Shown in pieces: positions 1 through 11,875 of a stretch of DNA of 64,000 nucleotides. The notes beneath the pieces are model-generated. The model ran no database searches. It was not told where the DNA came from and saw only the letters and a program-made list of their open reading frames with translations. The DNA comes from Corynebacterium incognita (GTDB lineage: Bacteria; Actinomycetota; Actinomycetes; Mycobacteriales; Mycobacteriaceae). A program made the position numbers and the translations under genes. The stretch's first letter is position 1, and every line of letters begins with the position of its first letter. The stretch covers positions 1,550,001-1,614,000 of the forward strand of contig NZ_CP059404.1 of the NCBI RefSeq assembly GCF_014217255.1, in the 5' to 3' direction.

Positions 1-1
1 G

Positions 2-76
2 ACCGGCCTTGTTGAGCTCTTCTCCGGCGCTCTGAACGGCACCGTGGACGCGATCACCGGGCTGTCCTCCAAGTAA
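2..76 (+). CDS. C-terminal end of an unidentified protein (partial)
   Basis: An open frame enters from the left edge and ends at TAA 74-76. It gives 24 residues ending in DAITGLSSK. The sequence is too short to name a family. It is read as the true end of a gene because codon use matches the GC-rich neighbours and a strong hairpin follows at 163-221. Confidence 0.5.
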   Translation, partial: TGLVELFSGALNGTVDAITGLSSK

Positions 77-162
77 GGCGCATTAGCCCCTTCAAGTGGA
101 GTGAATAGGCGACCGTAGAGGTCAGCTTCTTCGAGAGTGAAGCGCTTGAAGCGAGCGCTAGG

Positions 163-221
163 AAACCCCAGCCTCGCCGCGTATTTAGTGGGTAGTACGT
201 GGCGGTGACAGGCTGGGGTTT
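163..221. terminator. Long hairpin, probable terminator between convergent genes
   Basis: AAACCCCAGCCT (163-174) pairs perfectly with AGGCTGGGGTTT (210-221). An inner near-match (CGCCGCGTA with TACGTGGCG) extends the stem. It lies between the end of the first gene and the end of the convergent dcuC-like gene, so it could serve both directions. The T-run after it is short. Confidence 0.6.
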
Positions 222-250
222 CGTTATGCCTTGGGGTAGGCGGTGCGGCG

Positions 251-1672
251 CTAGCCGATGAACAGGAACGCGAACACCGTGTTGAGCACCATGGCGGTCA
301 ACATCGGTACCGAGGTGCGCTTGACCAGGCGAATCGGGTTAACCTTGATGGCGCCGGAGACAATGAGCACCGCGGCGTTGACCGGGGAGACCTGGCGTAC
401 CAGGTTGGAGGTGCCCCAAATGGCGGTGAGCATCTGCGGGGCGTGGATGCTGGTCTCGGAGGCCAGCGATGGGACAACCTCGGAGAAAGCGAAGTACGGA
501 GCCGTACCGGAGCCGGTGAGCGCTGCCATCGCGGCGGTGGCGGCCACGAATACCAGGACGATGATGATGGCGGCACCCTGGGAGCCCTTCGCGGCGTCGA
601 TAAGCATGTCAATGACGCCCATCTGCGTGATGCCCTCGATGAGCACGGCGGCAGCCACGAGCAGGGCTACCACGCCCGCCGCGCCGTCGCCCATGCCGCG
701 GAAGAAGGACTTGCCGGAATCGATGGCGCCGTTGAGATCCTTGTGGCGGATGGCCTCGATAATCATGGCGAGCATGAGAGAGACCACGGTGACCGGGAGG
801 ATGCCCGCCTCGAAGGGGAGGACGTCCAGGCGCTTTAAGATGGCCGAGAGGATAATGAGCACGAGCGGCATGAGCGGGAGCAGGGCGTAGTAGCCAGGCA
901 AGCCCTGGGCGCGTTCGATGGAATCGCGGACGGCGCGCTCGGAATCGGACATGCCGTCCTCGCCCACCTCACCAGCGTGCTCTTCGAGATTGCGCTTGGC
1001 GTCGCTGATGTCGCAGTGGCGCTGCCACCACATGTGCACGAAGGCGGTGATGATGAGTGTAGGGACCGTGGCCCAGGCCACGGCACCGTAGGCGAATTCG
1101 GTCACGGTCATGCCAGTGAGGTCAGCGCCCTGAATGAGGCCGGCCTCCAGCGGGGTGGGGATGATGGTGGACGAGGTCACGACGATGGCCGCCACCGTCA
1201 GCGGGGTCAGGCCCGCGGCGATGAGCGCCGGGAGCAGCGTGGCCACCAGCAGCAGGGACAGCGAGGCGGCGGACGGGATCACCAGCGATAGGAGGTTGCC
1301 GATGAGGTAGCCGACCGGCACGAGCCAGTAGGAACCCTTGAAGCGGCGCAGGGGAGAAGAGAGCGCGACCACGGTCTTGGCGTCGGCGCCGATGTGGCGC
1401 ATATAGGACACGAAACCAAACAGCACCATAATCGCCATGCCGATGCCGGAGAAGCGCTCCTTGAACAGGGCGTCGACGACGAGCAACTGGTCGTAGAGTG
1501 CGCTGCCGGTGGGGTCGATGTCAGTGGTGCGGAATTCGGCGCGGCCGGTGAGGGCTGCCAGCATGAGAAGGAAGACACCCACGAAGAAGATGGCTGCAGC
1601 TGCGTGCACCTTCTTGTAGATGAGGTAGACCACTGCCGCGATGGCCAGCAGTGAGATAAGAAGGTAAACCAT
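251..1672 (-). CDS. DcuC-family C4-dicarboxylate carrier
   Basis: This 473-residue protein is almost entirely hydrophobic helices broken by one polar stretch near residues 220-255. It resembles the DcuC family of anaerobic C4-dicarboxylate carriers, with family-like stretches such as IPSAASLSLLL and STIIPTPLEAGL in the first half and TGSGTAPYFAF in the second. Such proteins move succinate, fumarate or related acids across the cytoplasmic membrane; the substrate here is inferred from the family only. The ATG at 1672 has AAAGG about 8 bases upstream. The gene stands alone, divergent from menC, and its upstream region holds a large palindrome (1706-1729), so local repression or activation is likely. 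Confidence 0.75.
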   Translation of the reverse strand: MVYLLISLLAIAAVVYLIYKKVHAAAAIFFVGVFLLMLAALTGRAEFRTTDIDPTGSALYDQLLVVDALFKERFSGIGMAIMVLFGFVSYMRHIGADAKTVVALSSPLRRFKGSYWLVPVGYLIGNLLSLVIPSAASLSLLLVATLLPALIAAGLTPLTVAAIVVTSSTIIPTPLEAGLIQGADLTGMTVTEFAYGAVAWATVPTLIITAFVHMWWQRHCDISDAKRNLEEHAGEVGEDGMSDSERAVRDSIERAQGLPGYYALLPLMPLVLIILSAILKRLDVLPFEAGILPVTVVSLMLAMIIEAIRHKDLNGAIDSGKSFFRGMGDGAAGVVALLVAAAVLIEGITQMGVIDMLIDAAKGSQGAAIIIVLVFVAATAAMAALTGSGTAPYFAFSEVVPSLASETSIHAPQMLTAIWGTSNLVRQVSPVNAAVLIVSGAIKVNPIRLVKRTSVPMLTAMVLNTVFAFLFIG

Positions 1673-1705
1673 CAGGTTGCCTTTCTATGTGTGCGAACGC
1701 CAGCC

Positions 1706-1729
1706 ATAACAAATTGCGCAACTTGTTAT
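1706..1729. promoter_or_regulatory. 24-bp near-perfect palindrome upstream of the dcuC-like gene
   Basis: The arms ATAACAA and TTGTTAT flank a self-complementary core containing TTGCGCAA. Only one symmetric position pair departs from perfect symmetry. It sits 34-57 bases upstream of the carrier's start codon, just downstream of a TGTAAT -10-like hexamer on the minus strand. That is the position of a typical repressor operator. The regulator is unknown; no regulator gene is adjacent. Confidence 0.6.
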
Positions 1730-1836
1730 AACCATTACAGTGTTACGCTATCACCTTGCCAGCTCAGGTGCCCAGCTGGGAAGTGGCTGGCGGGCATTGA
1801 TATTGATCACACAATTTTGGGTCGCCGCTCGCGCGC

Positions 1837-1842
1837 TAGGGT
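1837..1842 (+). promoter_or_regulatory. -10 hexamer TAGGGT for leaderless menC
   Basis: TAGGGT ends six bases before the ATG at 1849. That spacing places transcription initiation on the A of the start codon. No Shine-Dalgarno sequence is present, which fits a leaderless mRNA as is common in corynebacteria. Confidence 0.5.
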
Positions 1843-1848
1843 AGTGAC

Positions 1849-2901
1849 ATGTCAGATTTAACCTTTGGCCGGTCCGCGGCCCCAGGGGCGGAAGCAGGCG
1901 TTGTCGCGATGGACGACGTCCTAGATCGTGCCCACGTCGTCTCCCTACCTCTGGCGGTGCGTTTTCGCGGCATCGACTACCGGGAGGCCCTGCTTATCGA
2001 CGGCCCCGCGGGCTGGGGCGAGTTCGCACCGTTCCTGGAGTACGGGGCGGAAGAATCGGCGCAGTGGCTGCGCGCTGGGTTGGAAGCTGCGTACCTTGGT
2101 CTGCCCAAACTCAACCGCGACACGGTGGAGGTCAACGCCACCGTCCCCGCCGTGCCCGCCAGCGAGGTCCCTGCGGTTTTGGACCTTTATCCCGGCTGCC
2201 GGGTGGTGAAGGTGAAGGTCGCAGACCGGGGCCAGACCCTGGCCGATGACGTCGCCCGCGTGCAGGCCGTCCGCGACGCCCGTCCCGGGGCCGTCATCCG
2301 CGTGGACGCCAACGGCGGCTGGACCGTGGACGAAGCCATCGCCGCGGCTAAGGCTCTCATGCCGCTGGACTACCTGGAGCAACCCTGCGCCACGGTGGAG
2401 GAGTTGCAGCAGGTGCGCCAGCAGCTCATGCGCTCGGGCCTGTTCGTGCGCGTCGCGGCAGACGAATCCATCCGCAAAGCCAAGGACCCGTACCGGGTGG
2501 CGCAGCTGCAGGCCGCAGACGTGGCCGTGGTCAAACCCGCGCCGCTGGGCGGGGTGCGCAACGTCCTGGAACTCACCCGCGAGCTGCGGGCGAAACACAT
2601 GGACGTCACCGTGGCCTCCGCGCTGGATACCGCAGTGGGAATGAACATGGGGCTGGCCGCCGTGGCCGCGCTTCCGGTTATCGCGGACGACGAAGACATC
2701 GACGTCGCGCCCGCCGCGGCCGGGCTGGCCACCGGGTCACTGTTCGTGGAAGATGTGGCGGAGCCTCGGCACATCGTCGACGGCCACCTCCCCGCCGCCC
2801 CGATTGCACCCGACCCCGCGCGCTTGGGCGCGCTGGCGGCGTCACCGGCGCGCCGGGACTGGTGGTTCGACCGCGTGCGGGCGGCCGCTGAATTTATCTA
2901 A
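1849..2901 (+). CDS. menC: o-Succinylbenzoate synthase
   Basis: Enolase-superfamily enzyme that dehydrates SHCHC to o-succinylbenzoate in menaquinone biosynthesis. In 350 residues one sees the catalytic lysine motif VKVKV (about 120-124), the metal ligands in VDANGGW (D153), EQP (E177) and ADES (D205), and the second lysine in VVKPAPLGG (K229). The ATG at 1849 is preferred because a -10 hexamer lies six bases upstream. Met21 (1909) would give a 330-residue protein closer to the usual length and is the alternative. The rest of the pathway (menD, menG, a menJ-like gene) lies downstream, so the gene belongs to a dispersed men cluster. Confidence 0.93.
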   Translation: MSDLTFGRSAAPGAEAGVVAMDDVLDRAHVVSLPLAVRFRGIDYREALLIDGPAGWGEFAPFLEYGAEESAQWLRAGLEAAYLGLPKLNRDTVEVNATVPAVPASEVPAVLDLYPGCRVVKVKVADRGQTLADDVARVQAVRDARPGAVIRVDANGGWTVDEAIAAAKALMPLDYLEQPCATVEELQQVRQQLMRSGLFVRVAADESIRKAKDPYRVAQLQAADVAVVKPAPLGGVRNVLELTRELRAKHMDVTVASALDTAVGMNMGLAAVAALPVIADDEDIDVAPAAAGLATGSLFVEDVAEPRHIVDGHLPAAPIAPDPARLGALAASPARRDWWFDRVRAAAEFI

Positions 2902-2925
2902 AGGCGCCGCGGTCTTCGGCGTTGT

Positions 2926-2931
2926 TAGGCT
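2926..2931 (+). promoter_or_regulatory. -10 hexamer TAGGCT for the leaderless uvrA-like gene
   Basis: TAGGCT ends seven bases before the ATG at 2939, again the geometry of a leaderless transcript. It lies in the 37-base gap after menC, so the UvrA-like gene may have its own promoter. Confidence 0.4.
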
Positions 2932-2938
2932 GGGGCGC

Positions 2939-5362
<2,424 letters not shown>

Positions 5363-5411
5363 TAGCGAACGCACTGGTGACAACCAAGGGTCGGCGGGTA
5401 GAACTAAATGC

Positions 5412-6080
5412 ATGAACTCACCCCAGGACCCTAACAAGCCCCGGCAGTACTTCCCCGGCCACGATCGCGGCGATGAGACACAGTCCATCCCGCGCGCCGA
5501 CGTTGACGGCGCAGGATACGGCGCTGGCTACGGTGCCGGCGCCAGTGCGGGCCCTGGCGCCGGTCAGCCCGCCTACGGCGACCGCGGCTATGGGGAGCGC
5601 GGTTACGACAATCGCGGCTACGGCGAACCGGCGTACCAGCCGCCCCGTCAACATCCCGGGCCTTCCGGTGGTTTCGCGGAGCCGGAACCGCCGCGCAAGT
5701 CCGGTAGCGGTGCTGCGGCTACCGCGCTTGGTGTGATTGCGGGGCTCGCTGTGCTCGCAGCCATTGTCTTCGGATTCCTGTGGCGTTCTGCCGCCGCAGA
5801 GGCCGACAAACCCGCGCCCGCGCCGGTGACGGAAACCGCTACTGTCACGGAGACGATGCCCACCACCGTCACCGAAACCGTGACGGAGACCCCGGAAGAC
5901 TCCGGGAACGGTGGCCTCTTCGGCGGGCGGGGGAACTCTAACGATTCGGACAACTCAGGCAACTCGGACGAACCGTCGACCGGAACCACGCAGGACCCAG
6001 GCACCGGGGACCTGCTGCCTGAGGGTGGCACCGGTAACGAGGACCTGGACAAGATGCTGGATGACCTGCTGAACGGCTAG
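5412..6080 (+). CDS. One-pass membrane protein with Tyr/Gly-rich N-terminus and TVTET repeats
   Basis: The family is unknown. The 222 residues read in order: a Pro/Gly/Tyr-rich cytosolic-type region with repeats such as YGAGYGAG and RGYGERGYDNRGY (about 34-76); one membrane helix (about 101-124); a Thr-rich stretch with VTETATVTET and TVTETVTET (about 139-160); an Asn/Ser/Gly-rich linker; and an acidic leucine-rich end (EDLDKMLDDLLNG). The start at 5412 has a TAGAAC element seven bases upstream and may be leaderless. An ATG at 5408 is in another frame. The TVTET motif is the same as in the stalks of the four subtilases at 28-42 kb, which suggests shared glycosylation or wall spanning; this is inference. 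Confidence 0.7.
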   Translation: MNSPQDPNKPRQYFPGHDRGDETQSIPRADVDGAGYGAGYGAGASAGPGAGQPAYGDRGYGERGYDNRGYGEPAYQPPRQHPGPSGGFAEPEPPRKSGSGAAATALGVIAGLAVLAAIVFGFLWRSAAAEADKPAPAPVTETATVTETMPTTVTETVTETPEDSGNGGLFGGRGNSNDSDNSGNSDEPSTGTTQDPGTGDLLPEGGTGNEDLDKMLDDLLNG

Positions 6081-6131
6081 CCTGCTCGGCAGGCCGAACG
6101 CGAACTGTTTCCATTCGCCGCCACGGTATAG

Positions 6132-6203
6132 CCCGAGCGACAAACCTTTGTCTAGGGTTCTTTTGAGGCACCTTTCGGGTCGTTTAGAGGTTTGTCGCTC
6201 GGG
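6132..6203. repeat. Perfect 16-bp inverted repeat upstream of menD
   Basis: CCCGAGCGACAAACCT (6132-6147) is exactly complementary to AGGTTTGTCGCTCGGG (6188-6203) across a 40-base loop. It follows the stop of the preceding gene by 51 bases and ends 34 bases before the menD -10 hexamer. It may be a terminator, though no T-run follows, or a binding site upstream of menD. Confidence 0.65.
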
Positions 6204-6236
6204 GTGAAGCGTTGCCAGGCCGCGTCGCTGCCCGCG

Positions 6237-6242
6237 TATGAT
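6237..6242 (+). promoter_or_regulatory. -10 hexamer TATGAT of menD
   Basis: TATGAT ends eight bases before the ATG at 6251. The close spacing and the lack of a usable ribosome-binding site point to a leaderless or nearly leaderless menD mRNA. Confidence 0.5.
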
Positions 6243-6250
6243 GGGGAGCC

Positions 6251-7999
6251 ATGTCCCACGATGCGAATAGCTCCCCGCAGCAACCCCAGATGCCGCCGAC
6301 CGTGCCCACCTTCGCGGGCTTGCCTAACGACGACGCGAACAACGTCGCCGAGCCGCAGCAGCCAGGGCGCGAGCCGGTGAGCGCGACGGAGCTGGCCCAG
6401 CAGGTGGCGGCGCTGCTGTCGCGGCACGTCACCGACGTCGTGCTGTGCCCCGGATCCCGCAACGCGCCGCTGGCGCTGGCGCTACTGGCGCGCCGGGATA
6501 TTCGCGTGCATACCCGCCTCGACGAGCGTTCGGCGGCGTTCCTGGCCCTGGGCATGGCGCGGGTCAAGCGCCGCCACGTCGCCGTGGTGATGACATCCGG
6601 TTCCGCCGTGGCCAATACTCTTCCCGCCGTAGTGGAAGCCCACCACGCCCACGTGCCGCTCGTGGTGCTGTCCGCCGACCGCCCGGAACGCCTGGTAGGC
6701 ACCGGAGCGCCGCAGACGATCCAGCAGCAGGGAATTTTCGGGGATTTCGCGCAGACCACCCAGATTGCCACGGCGGAGGACGTCATGTACGTCTCCCAGC
6801 GCCTGACCCAGGACACCGTGGTGCACCTTAATATTGCGCTCGACGTGCCGCTCGTGGGCGACGAGCCGCCGGTGGAACCCACCGATTTCACCCAGCGCCT
6901 GGCGCCGGCGCCGCGCCCGGTCAATCACGGTGAGGTCGAGGTGGATCTGTCCCGCAACACCCTGGTGATCGCCGGTGATGAGGCCTGGGAGGTGGAGGGT
7001 TTGCAGGACGTGCCCACCATCGCCGAGCCGAGCGCGCCCGCGCCGTATCACCCCGTCCACCCGCTGGCCGCCGGGGTGTTCCGGCGCGACCACGTCTCCG
7101 CCAACGACTACGTGGTGAATACGAAGGTCGAGCAGGTCGTCGTGGTGGGGCACCCGACTCTGCACCGCGGAGTGCTGGCACTGCTGAGCGATCCGGACGT
7201 CGAGCTGGTGTGCTTGTCGCGCACCGCGGATTTTACGAACCCCCGCGGCGACAAGGCTCGCTTGGGCACCACCGTCAAGGTGACCGGTGAGCCGAGCCGC
7301 GATTGGCTGAAGATTTGCGACGGCGCGTCGCGCATTGGCGCCGATGCCGTCCGCGAGAACCTGGCCAAGGAGGACTTCGGCTTTACTGGTCTCCACGTGG
7401 CGGCCGCCGTGGCTGACACTTTGGCGGTGGAAGATAGCTTCTTCGTCGGCTCCTCCAACCCAGTGCGGGATGCTTCGCTGGTGGGCTTGCCTTTCGACGG
7501 CGTGGAAACGCACTCGCCCCGCGGCGCCGCCGGCATCGACGGCAACGTCTCCCAGGCCATTGGCGTGGCGCTGGCCGTGCAGTCCCGCGACGCGGACTTG
7601 CCACGCGCCCCGCGCACCGTGGCGCTGGTGGGGGACGTGACTTTCCTCCACGACATCGGCGGTCTGCTCATCGGCCTGGACGAGGTACGCCCGGAAAACC
7701 TCACCATCGTGGTGGCCAACGATGATGGTGGCGGCATCTTTGAGACCCTCGAGCAGGGCGGCGAGGCGTTCCGCGGGCAGTTTGAGAAGGCCTTCGGCAC
7801 GCCGCACGGCGCGCAGCTGGCCGAGTTGTGTGCGGGCTACGGCGTGGACCACGTGGCCGTGACGACGCCGCAGGAACTGCTGGATACGCTCGCGGATTTG
7901 AAGGAGCGCTCCACCGGTATCACGGTGGTGGAGGCGAAGACGACGCGCGCGACTCGGCGCGCACTGAACGAGGCGTTGCATGCCCAAGCGGGTTTCTAG
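6251..7999 (+). CDS. menD: SEPHCHC synthase (menaquinone biosynthesis)
   Basis: Thiamine-diphosphate enzyme that joins 2-oxoglutarate-derived succinic semialdehyde to isochorismate. Recognisable landmarks are [16 protein letters not shown] near residue 62, the helix with [32 protein letters not shown], and the cofactor-binding end [17 protein letters not shown] and [12 protein letters not shown]. Length is 582 residues. About 42 N-terminal residues (Ser/Gln/Pro-rich) precede the conserved fold; a GTG at 6377 would give about 540, the usual size. The -10 hexamer at 6237-6242 supports the longer form. The next gene overlaps the end by 20 bases, which implies co-transcription. Confidence 0.93.
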   Translation: MSHDANSSPQQPQMPPTVPTFAGLPNDDANNVAEPQQPGREPVSATELAQQVAALLSRHVTDVVLCPGSRNAPLALALLARRDIRVHTRLDERSAAFLALGMARVKRRHVAVVMTSGSAVANTLPAVVEAHHAHVPLVVLSADRPERLVGTGAPQTIQQQGIFGDFAQTTQIATAEDVMYVSQRLTQDTVVHLNIALDVPLVGDEPPVEPTDFTQRLAPAPRPVNHGEVEVDLSRNTLVIAGDEAWEVEGLQDVPTIAEPSAPAPYHPVHPLAAGVFRRDHVSANDYVVNTKVEQVVVVGHPTLHRGVLALLSDPDVELVCLSRTADFTNPRGDKARLGTTVKVTGEPSRDWLKICDGASRIGADAVRENLAKEDFGFTGLHVAAAVADTLAVEDSFFVGSSNPVRDASLVGLPFDGVETHSPRGAAGIDGNVSQAIGVALAVQSRDADLPRAPRTVALVGDVTFLHDIGGLLIGLDEVRPENLTIVVANDDGGGIFETLEQGGEAFRGQFEKAFGTPHGAQLAELCAGYGVDHVAVTTPQELLDTLADLKERSTGITVVEAKTTRATRRALNEALHAQAGF

Positions 8000-8444
8000 G
8001 CCGCAGGCGCCGAACTACACGCCGGAGGTCCTGCGGCGGCGTTTGCACCAGGTCATCATGGCGCTCTATGCTGCGGCGGTCATCGGCAGCGTCGCCATGG
8101 TGGTGGGGCCCTACCTCAATGATCGGGCGATCAACGCCGATACGGGGCGCGCGTTGGCTACCGTGACCAACGTGGGTCTGCTGCGCACCACGGTGGACTT
8201 CCAAGACGAGGACAGTTTTTACCACTCGCCGCCCACGGGTTTGCTGTACCCCACTGGTCTCGGTGAGGGGCAGCAAGTGTGGGTGAACTACTCGAAGGAA
8301 AACCCGGACCTGGTGAAGGTGGAAGGCCGCGAGTGGACCTTGAGCGTCATCCCGGCGCTGTCCGTGTGGGTGGTGAGCACGCTCGTCGCGGGGTTAGCGT
8401 GGGTGCTGGTCAGCCAGTGGGCGGCGCGGGCGGAACGGAGGTAA
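7980..8444 (+). CDS. DUF3592-type membrane protein
   Basis: The 154 residues hold two membrane helices (about 24-48 and 121-145) around a small extracytoplasmic domain with [20 protein letters not shown] and [16 protein letters not shown]. This is the layout of DUF3592 proteins, whose function is unknown. It overlaps menD by 20 bases and precedes mgtA. In Mycobacterium tuberculosis the same position between menD and mgtA holds the small membrane protein gene Rv0556, so gene order supports the call more strongly than any motif. Confidence 0.75.
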   Translation: MPKRVSRPQAPNYTPEVLRRRLHQVIMALYAAAVIGSVAMVVGPYLNDRAINADTGRALATVTNVGLLRTTVDFQDEDSFYHSPPTGLLYPTGLGEGQQVWVNYSKENPDLVKVEGREWTLSVIPALSVWVVSTLVAGLAWVLVSQWAARAERR

Positions 8445-8514
8445 CGTGTTCTTAACCAAGATTTTTCAGCGAGTACACCCAAAGGACAGAAGGCGTACGT
8501 CTTTAGATCCGACA

Positions 8515-9732
8515 ATGTCGCCCATGCGTGTAGCGATCGTGGCCGAGTCCTTCCTCCCCAACGTCAATGGCGTCACCAATTCCGTGCTCCGGGTGCTGGA
8601 GCACCTGCACGCGGAGGGCCACGAGGCCCTGGTCATCGCCCCGGGAGCGCGCGACGGCCAGGAAGAGATCGCTGACTACCTCGGTTTCCCCATTGTTCGC
8701 GTGCCCACGGTGCGTGTGCCACTCGTGGATTCGCTGCCGGTGGGCGTGCCCACTCTCGCAGTTGATGAGGAATTGCGCTCCTTCAAGCCGGACATCATTC
8801 ACCTGGCCAGCCCGTTCGTACTCGGTGCGGCGGGCGCCCTCGCCGCGCGCTCGCCTCGCATCCCCGCCATCGCGCTCTACCAGACGGACGTTGCAGGCTT
8901 TGCCACCAAGTACAACGCCTCCATCTTCGCGCACGGCTGCTGGGAATGGATCCGCGCCATCCACAACTCCTGCCAGATGACGTTGGCCCCGTCCTCGTTG
9001 ACCATCCGGGACCTTGAGGACCATAACGTCAAGAACGTCCACCACTGGGGCCGCGGCGTGGACGCCAAGCGTTTCCATCCCACCAAGCGCTCGGAGACCC
9101 TGCGCCGCACTTGGGACCGCACGGGCACCAAGAAGATCGTGGGCTTTGTCGGCCGCCTGGCCGCGGAAAAGGGCGTGCACCGCCTCGCTGTGCTGAAGGA
9201 TCGCGCGGATATCCAGTTGGTCATCGTGGGCGACGGCCCGGAGCGCCCCGCGCTCCAGGAGCTTATGCCCAACGCGGTGTTCACCGGAGCGCTCGGCGGC
9301 GATGAACTGGCGCGCGCCTACGCCTCCCTCGATGTGTTTATTCACGCCGGTGAGTTTGAAACCTTCTGCCAAGCCATCCAGGAGGCGCAGGCCTCGGGCG
9401 TGCCCACCATCGGCCCTCGTGCAGGCGGTCCGGTCGACCTCATCGAGGAGGGCTACAACGGCTACCTGCTGGACGTGGAGGATTTTGAGGCGCAGCTGCC
9501 AGCGGCCGTCGATAAGCTTATTGCACCCGAGACGCAAGTAACCATGCGCCAGCAGGCGCGCGAGTCCGTGGCTAACAAGACCTGGGACGCGCTGTGCCGC
9601 CAGTTGGTGGGCTACTACGAGGAAGTCCTGCGCGAGTACCGCAAGCAGCCCGCCGGTTTGCTGGGCCGTATCCAGTCGTGGCAGCAGCTGCCCGTGTGGG
9701 TCAAGCGCGCAGCCAAGGACCGCGCAGCCTAG
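8515..9732 (+). CDS. mgtA: GT4 alpha-mannosyltransferase MgtA
   Basis: Glycosyltransferase family 4, 405 residues. The N-terminal Rossmann half starts [17 protein letters not shown], and the C-terminal half carries IVGDGPERP and the donor-site helix [15 protein letters not shown]. In C. glutamicum and M. tuberculosis the gene in this neighbourhood (NCgl0452/Rv0557) adds mannose from GDP-mannose to a glucuronosyl diacylglycerol that primes lipomannan-type glycolipids. That function is transferred by gene order and fold. ATG 8515 is chosen because a TTAGAT-like -10 ends six bases before it; ATG 8524 is also possible. The enzyme should act on the inner face of the membrane. Confidence 0.85.
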   Translation: MSPMRVAIVAESFLPNVNGVTNSVLRVLEHLHAEGHEALVIAPGARDGQEEIADYLGFPIVRVPTVRVPLVDSLPVGVPTLAVDEELRSFKPDIIHLASPFVLGAAGALAARSPRIPAIALYQTDVAGFATKYNASIFAHGCWEWIRAIHNSCQMTLAPSSLTIRDLEDHNVKNVHHWGRGVDAKRFHPTKRSETLRRTWDRTGTKKIVGFVGRLAAEKGVHRLAVLKDRADIQLVIVGDGPERPALQELMPNAVFTGALGGDELARAYASLDVFIHAGEFETFCQAIQEAQASGVPTIGPRAGGPVDLIEEGYNGYLLDVEDFEAQLPAAVDKLIAPETQVTMRQQARESVANKTWDALCRQLVGYYEEVLREYRKQPAGLLGRIQSWQQLPVWVKRAAKDRAA

Positions 9733-9742
9733 ACTGGAGCGC

Positions 9743-10474
9743 GTGGTTAAGGCGAACTTAGACAAAAAGCCCTTCGACGTCGCGAGCATGTTTGACGGCG
9801 TGGGGGCCAAATACGATCTGACCAACACCATCTTGTCTTTCGGGCAGGATGCGCACTGGCGTAAGAAGACCCGCGAGCGGCTGAACCTGCAGCCGGGGGA
9901 GAAGGTCCTTGACCTTGCCGCGGGTACTGCGGTGTCCACTGAAGAGCTGTCCAAGTCGGGTGCGTGGTGCGTGGCCTGTGATTTCTCCCGTGGCATGTTG
10001 GCTGCCGGCCAGCACCGCGACGTCCCCAAGGTTGCGGGCGACGGCATGCGCTTGCCGTTCCCGGATAACACGTTCGACGCTGTGACCATCTCTTACGGCC
10101 TGCGCAACATTCACGACCCCGAGCTCGGCCTGCGTGAGATGGCGCGCGTGACCAAGCCGGGCGGGCGCCTGACGGTGGCGGAGTTCTCCACGCCGGTGGT
10201 ACCGGTGTTCGGCACGGTGTACAAGGAATACCTCATGCGCCTGCTGCCCGCAGTGGCCAGGGCGGTGGCCTCCAACCCGGAGGCGTATGTCTACCTCGCG
10301 GAATCCATTCGCGCCTGGCCGAGCCAGGAAGAATTCGCCGCCATGGTCAACCGCAACGGCTGGGAGGGCTGCGGCTGGCAAAACCTCACCTTCGGCATCG
10401 TGGCCCTGCATTCCGCCACCAAGCCTGTGGGTGAGGCCCGTGGGATAGACCCGTGGGGCCGGCCCCTGAACTAG
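9743..10474 (+). CDS. menG: Demethylmenaquinone methyltransferase (UbiE/MenG)
   Basis: SAM-dependent C-methyltransferase, 243 residues, that converts demethylmenaquinone to menaquinone. Family marks are [19 protein letters not shown] near the start, the SAM loop [49 protein letters not shown] and [11 protein letters not shown]. The GTG at 9743 has GGAG a few bases upstream, and TAGACT (9730-9735, overlapping the mgtA stop) could also make it leaderless. Its stop overlaps that of the convergent reductase gene by four bases. Confidence 0.93.
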   Translation: MVKANLDKKPFDVASMFDGVGAKYDLTNTILSFGQDAHWRKKTRERLNLQPGEKVLDLAAGTAVSTEELSKSGAWCVACDFSRGMLAAGQHRDVPKVAGDGMRLPFPDNTFDAVTISYGLRNIHDPELGLREMARVTKPGGRLTVAEFSTPVVPVFGTVYKEYLMRLLPAVARAVASNPEAYVYLAESIRAWPSQEEFAAMVNRNGWEGCGWQNLTFGIVALHSATKPVGEARGIDPWGRPLN

Positions 10475-11724
10475 AGCGTCGAGTCCCACAGCGGGGTGTT
10501 TGCCCGCGCGGTGCTCACGCCGTGGCCGGCAAGCCGCCACAGGCGGGCGATCAGATCGCTGTCAGCCTCGGTAATGAGGTTGCCCATCAGGCGTGCTGCG
10601 GCGGGCATGAGCACCCGCCCCACCGGACCGCGTAAGCCGATGGGACCCACCGCGGGGAGGAATTGCGGGTAGGTGAGCAACCGGGCCGCGGTGCGCGCGA
10701 GTACAAAAGCCTCCCCGTAGTGCTCGCGGAGGAGATCTGGCCAGGTGAGGGTGAGGTCTTTGGCCGACGGGGCGGCCGGTTCGCCGAGTAGAGATACGGC
10801 GTATTCGGCGGTCTCGAGTCCGTAGTCGATACCCTCGCCGTTGAGCGGGTTGACGCAGGCGGCGGCGTCGCCGATGAGCATCCAGTTGGCGCCCGCCACG
10901 TTGGACACCGCGCCGCCCATGGGTAGCAAGGCGGAGGCGACGTCCTGGGGTACGCCGAGGCCCCATTCCGCGCGCTGCTGAGCGGCGTAATGACGCAGCA
11001 GCTTCTTCGTGTTCAACTTGGCCGGTCGCTCGCTCGTGGAGAGCGCGCCGAGGCCGAGGTTCACGGTGCCGTCGCCCAGCGGGAAGATCCAGCCGTAGCC
11101 CGGCTGCACCGTCCCCTCTTCGTCTGTGAGCTCCACGTGGGAGTGCATCCACGGCTCGTCGGAGCGGGTGGAGGCGCAGTATGACCGCGCCGCAATGCCG
11201 TAGACCTCACCCTGGTGCCATTCGCGGCCCAACTGCTTGCCAAAGGGGGAGCGGACGCCGTCGGCAACGATGACCCAGCGCGGATGGATAGTTGTCTCAC
11301 CAACGAGGAAGCTGCGAAGGCGGTTGCTTGTTACCTCCGGTGCCGTGGCGGGGGTGCCCTCCATTAGCTCCGCGCCCGCACTCACGGCGGCCTGGACCAT
11401 GAGGTGGTCGAACTCACGGCGCGACAGGGCCGTTCCTACGTGCGCGGGGTAGGTTTGCGGCCACGGCGCGGTGACTGTGCCGCCGAAGCCATGCAGCTTC
11501 AAGCCCTGGTTGCGGTAGCCCGGATTGACCTCGACGCCCAGGCGCTCCAGCTGGTGCATCGCGCGCGGGGTCAGGCCGTCGCCGCAGGTCTTGTCGCGGG
11601 GGAAGGACGCGGCGTCGATTAGCACTGTGTCCCATCCGGCGCGCGCTGCGTAAATAGCAGCGGCAGCTCCCGCCGGGCCCGCGCCAACAATTGCTACGTC
11701 AACATGCCTGTCCATGCCCCTCAT
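10471..11724 (-). CDS. FAD-dependent geranylgeranyl reductase family protein, MenJ-like
   Basis: Flavoprotein with an N-terminal FAD site ([17 protein letters not shown]), the family motif [19 protein letters not shown], and the second FAD motif [19 protein letters not shown]. Relatives saturate isoprenoid double bonds. The gene at the same locus in M. tuberculosis (Rv0561c, MenJ) reduces the beta-isoprene unit of menaquinone, which is the best guess here. Length is about 417 residues from ATG 11724; ATG 11715 and GTG 11763 are alternatives, and none has a convincing ribosome-binding site. It sits opposite menG and next to a polyprenyl diphosphate synthase, which fits work on the menaquinone side chain. 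Confidence 0.85.
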   Translation of the reverse strand: MRGMDRHVDVAIVGAGPAGAAAAIYAARAGWDTVLIDAASFPRDKTCGDGLTPRAMHQLERLGVEVNPGYRNQGLKLHGFGGTVTAPWPQTYPAHVGTALSRREFDHLMVQAAVSAGAELMEGTPATAPEVTSNRLRSFLVGETTIHPRWVIVADGVRSPFGKQLGREWHQGEVYGIAARSYCASTRSDEPWMHSHVELTDEEGTVQPGYGWIFPLGDGTVNLGLGALSTSERPAKLNTKKLLRHYAAQQRAEWGLGVPQDVASALLPMGGAVSNVAGANWMLIGDAAACVNPLNGEGIDYGLETAEYAVSLLGEPAAPSAKDLTLTWPDLLREHYGEAFVLARTAARLLTYPQFLPAVGPIGLRGPVGRVLMPAAARLMGNLITEADSDLIARLWRLAGHGVSTARANTPLWDSTL

Positions 11725-11875
11725 TGTCGCACGAGACCCGCGGCGAGCAACCTTGGTCCCCACCTGCTTGCGGGGCTTGGCTTGGAGTCGTTTCAGCCGA
11801 CCGGCGTAGTTACGGTTAAGATACGAATGTTCGACTTTTCACACACCGCGACTACGTGCAAGGACTACCTCGTAT

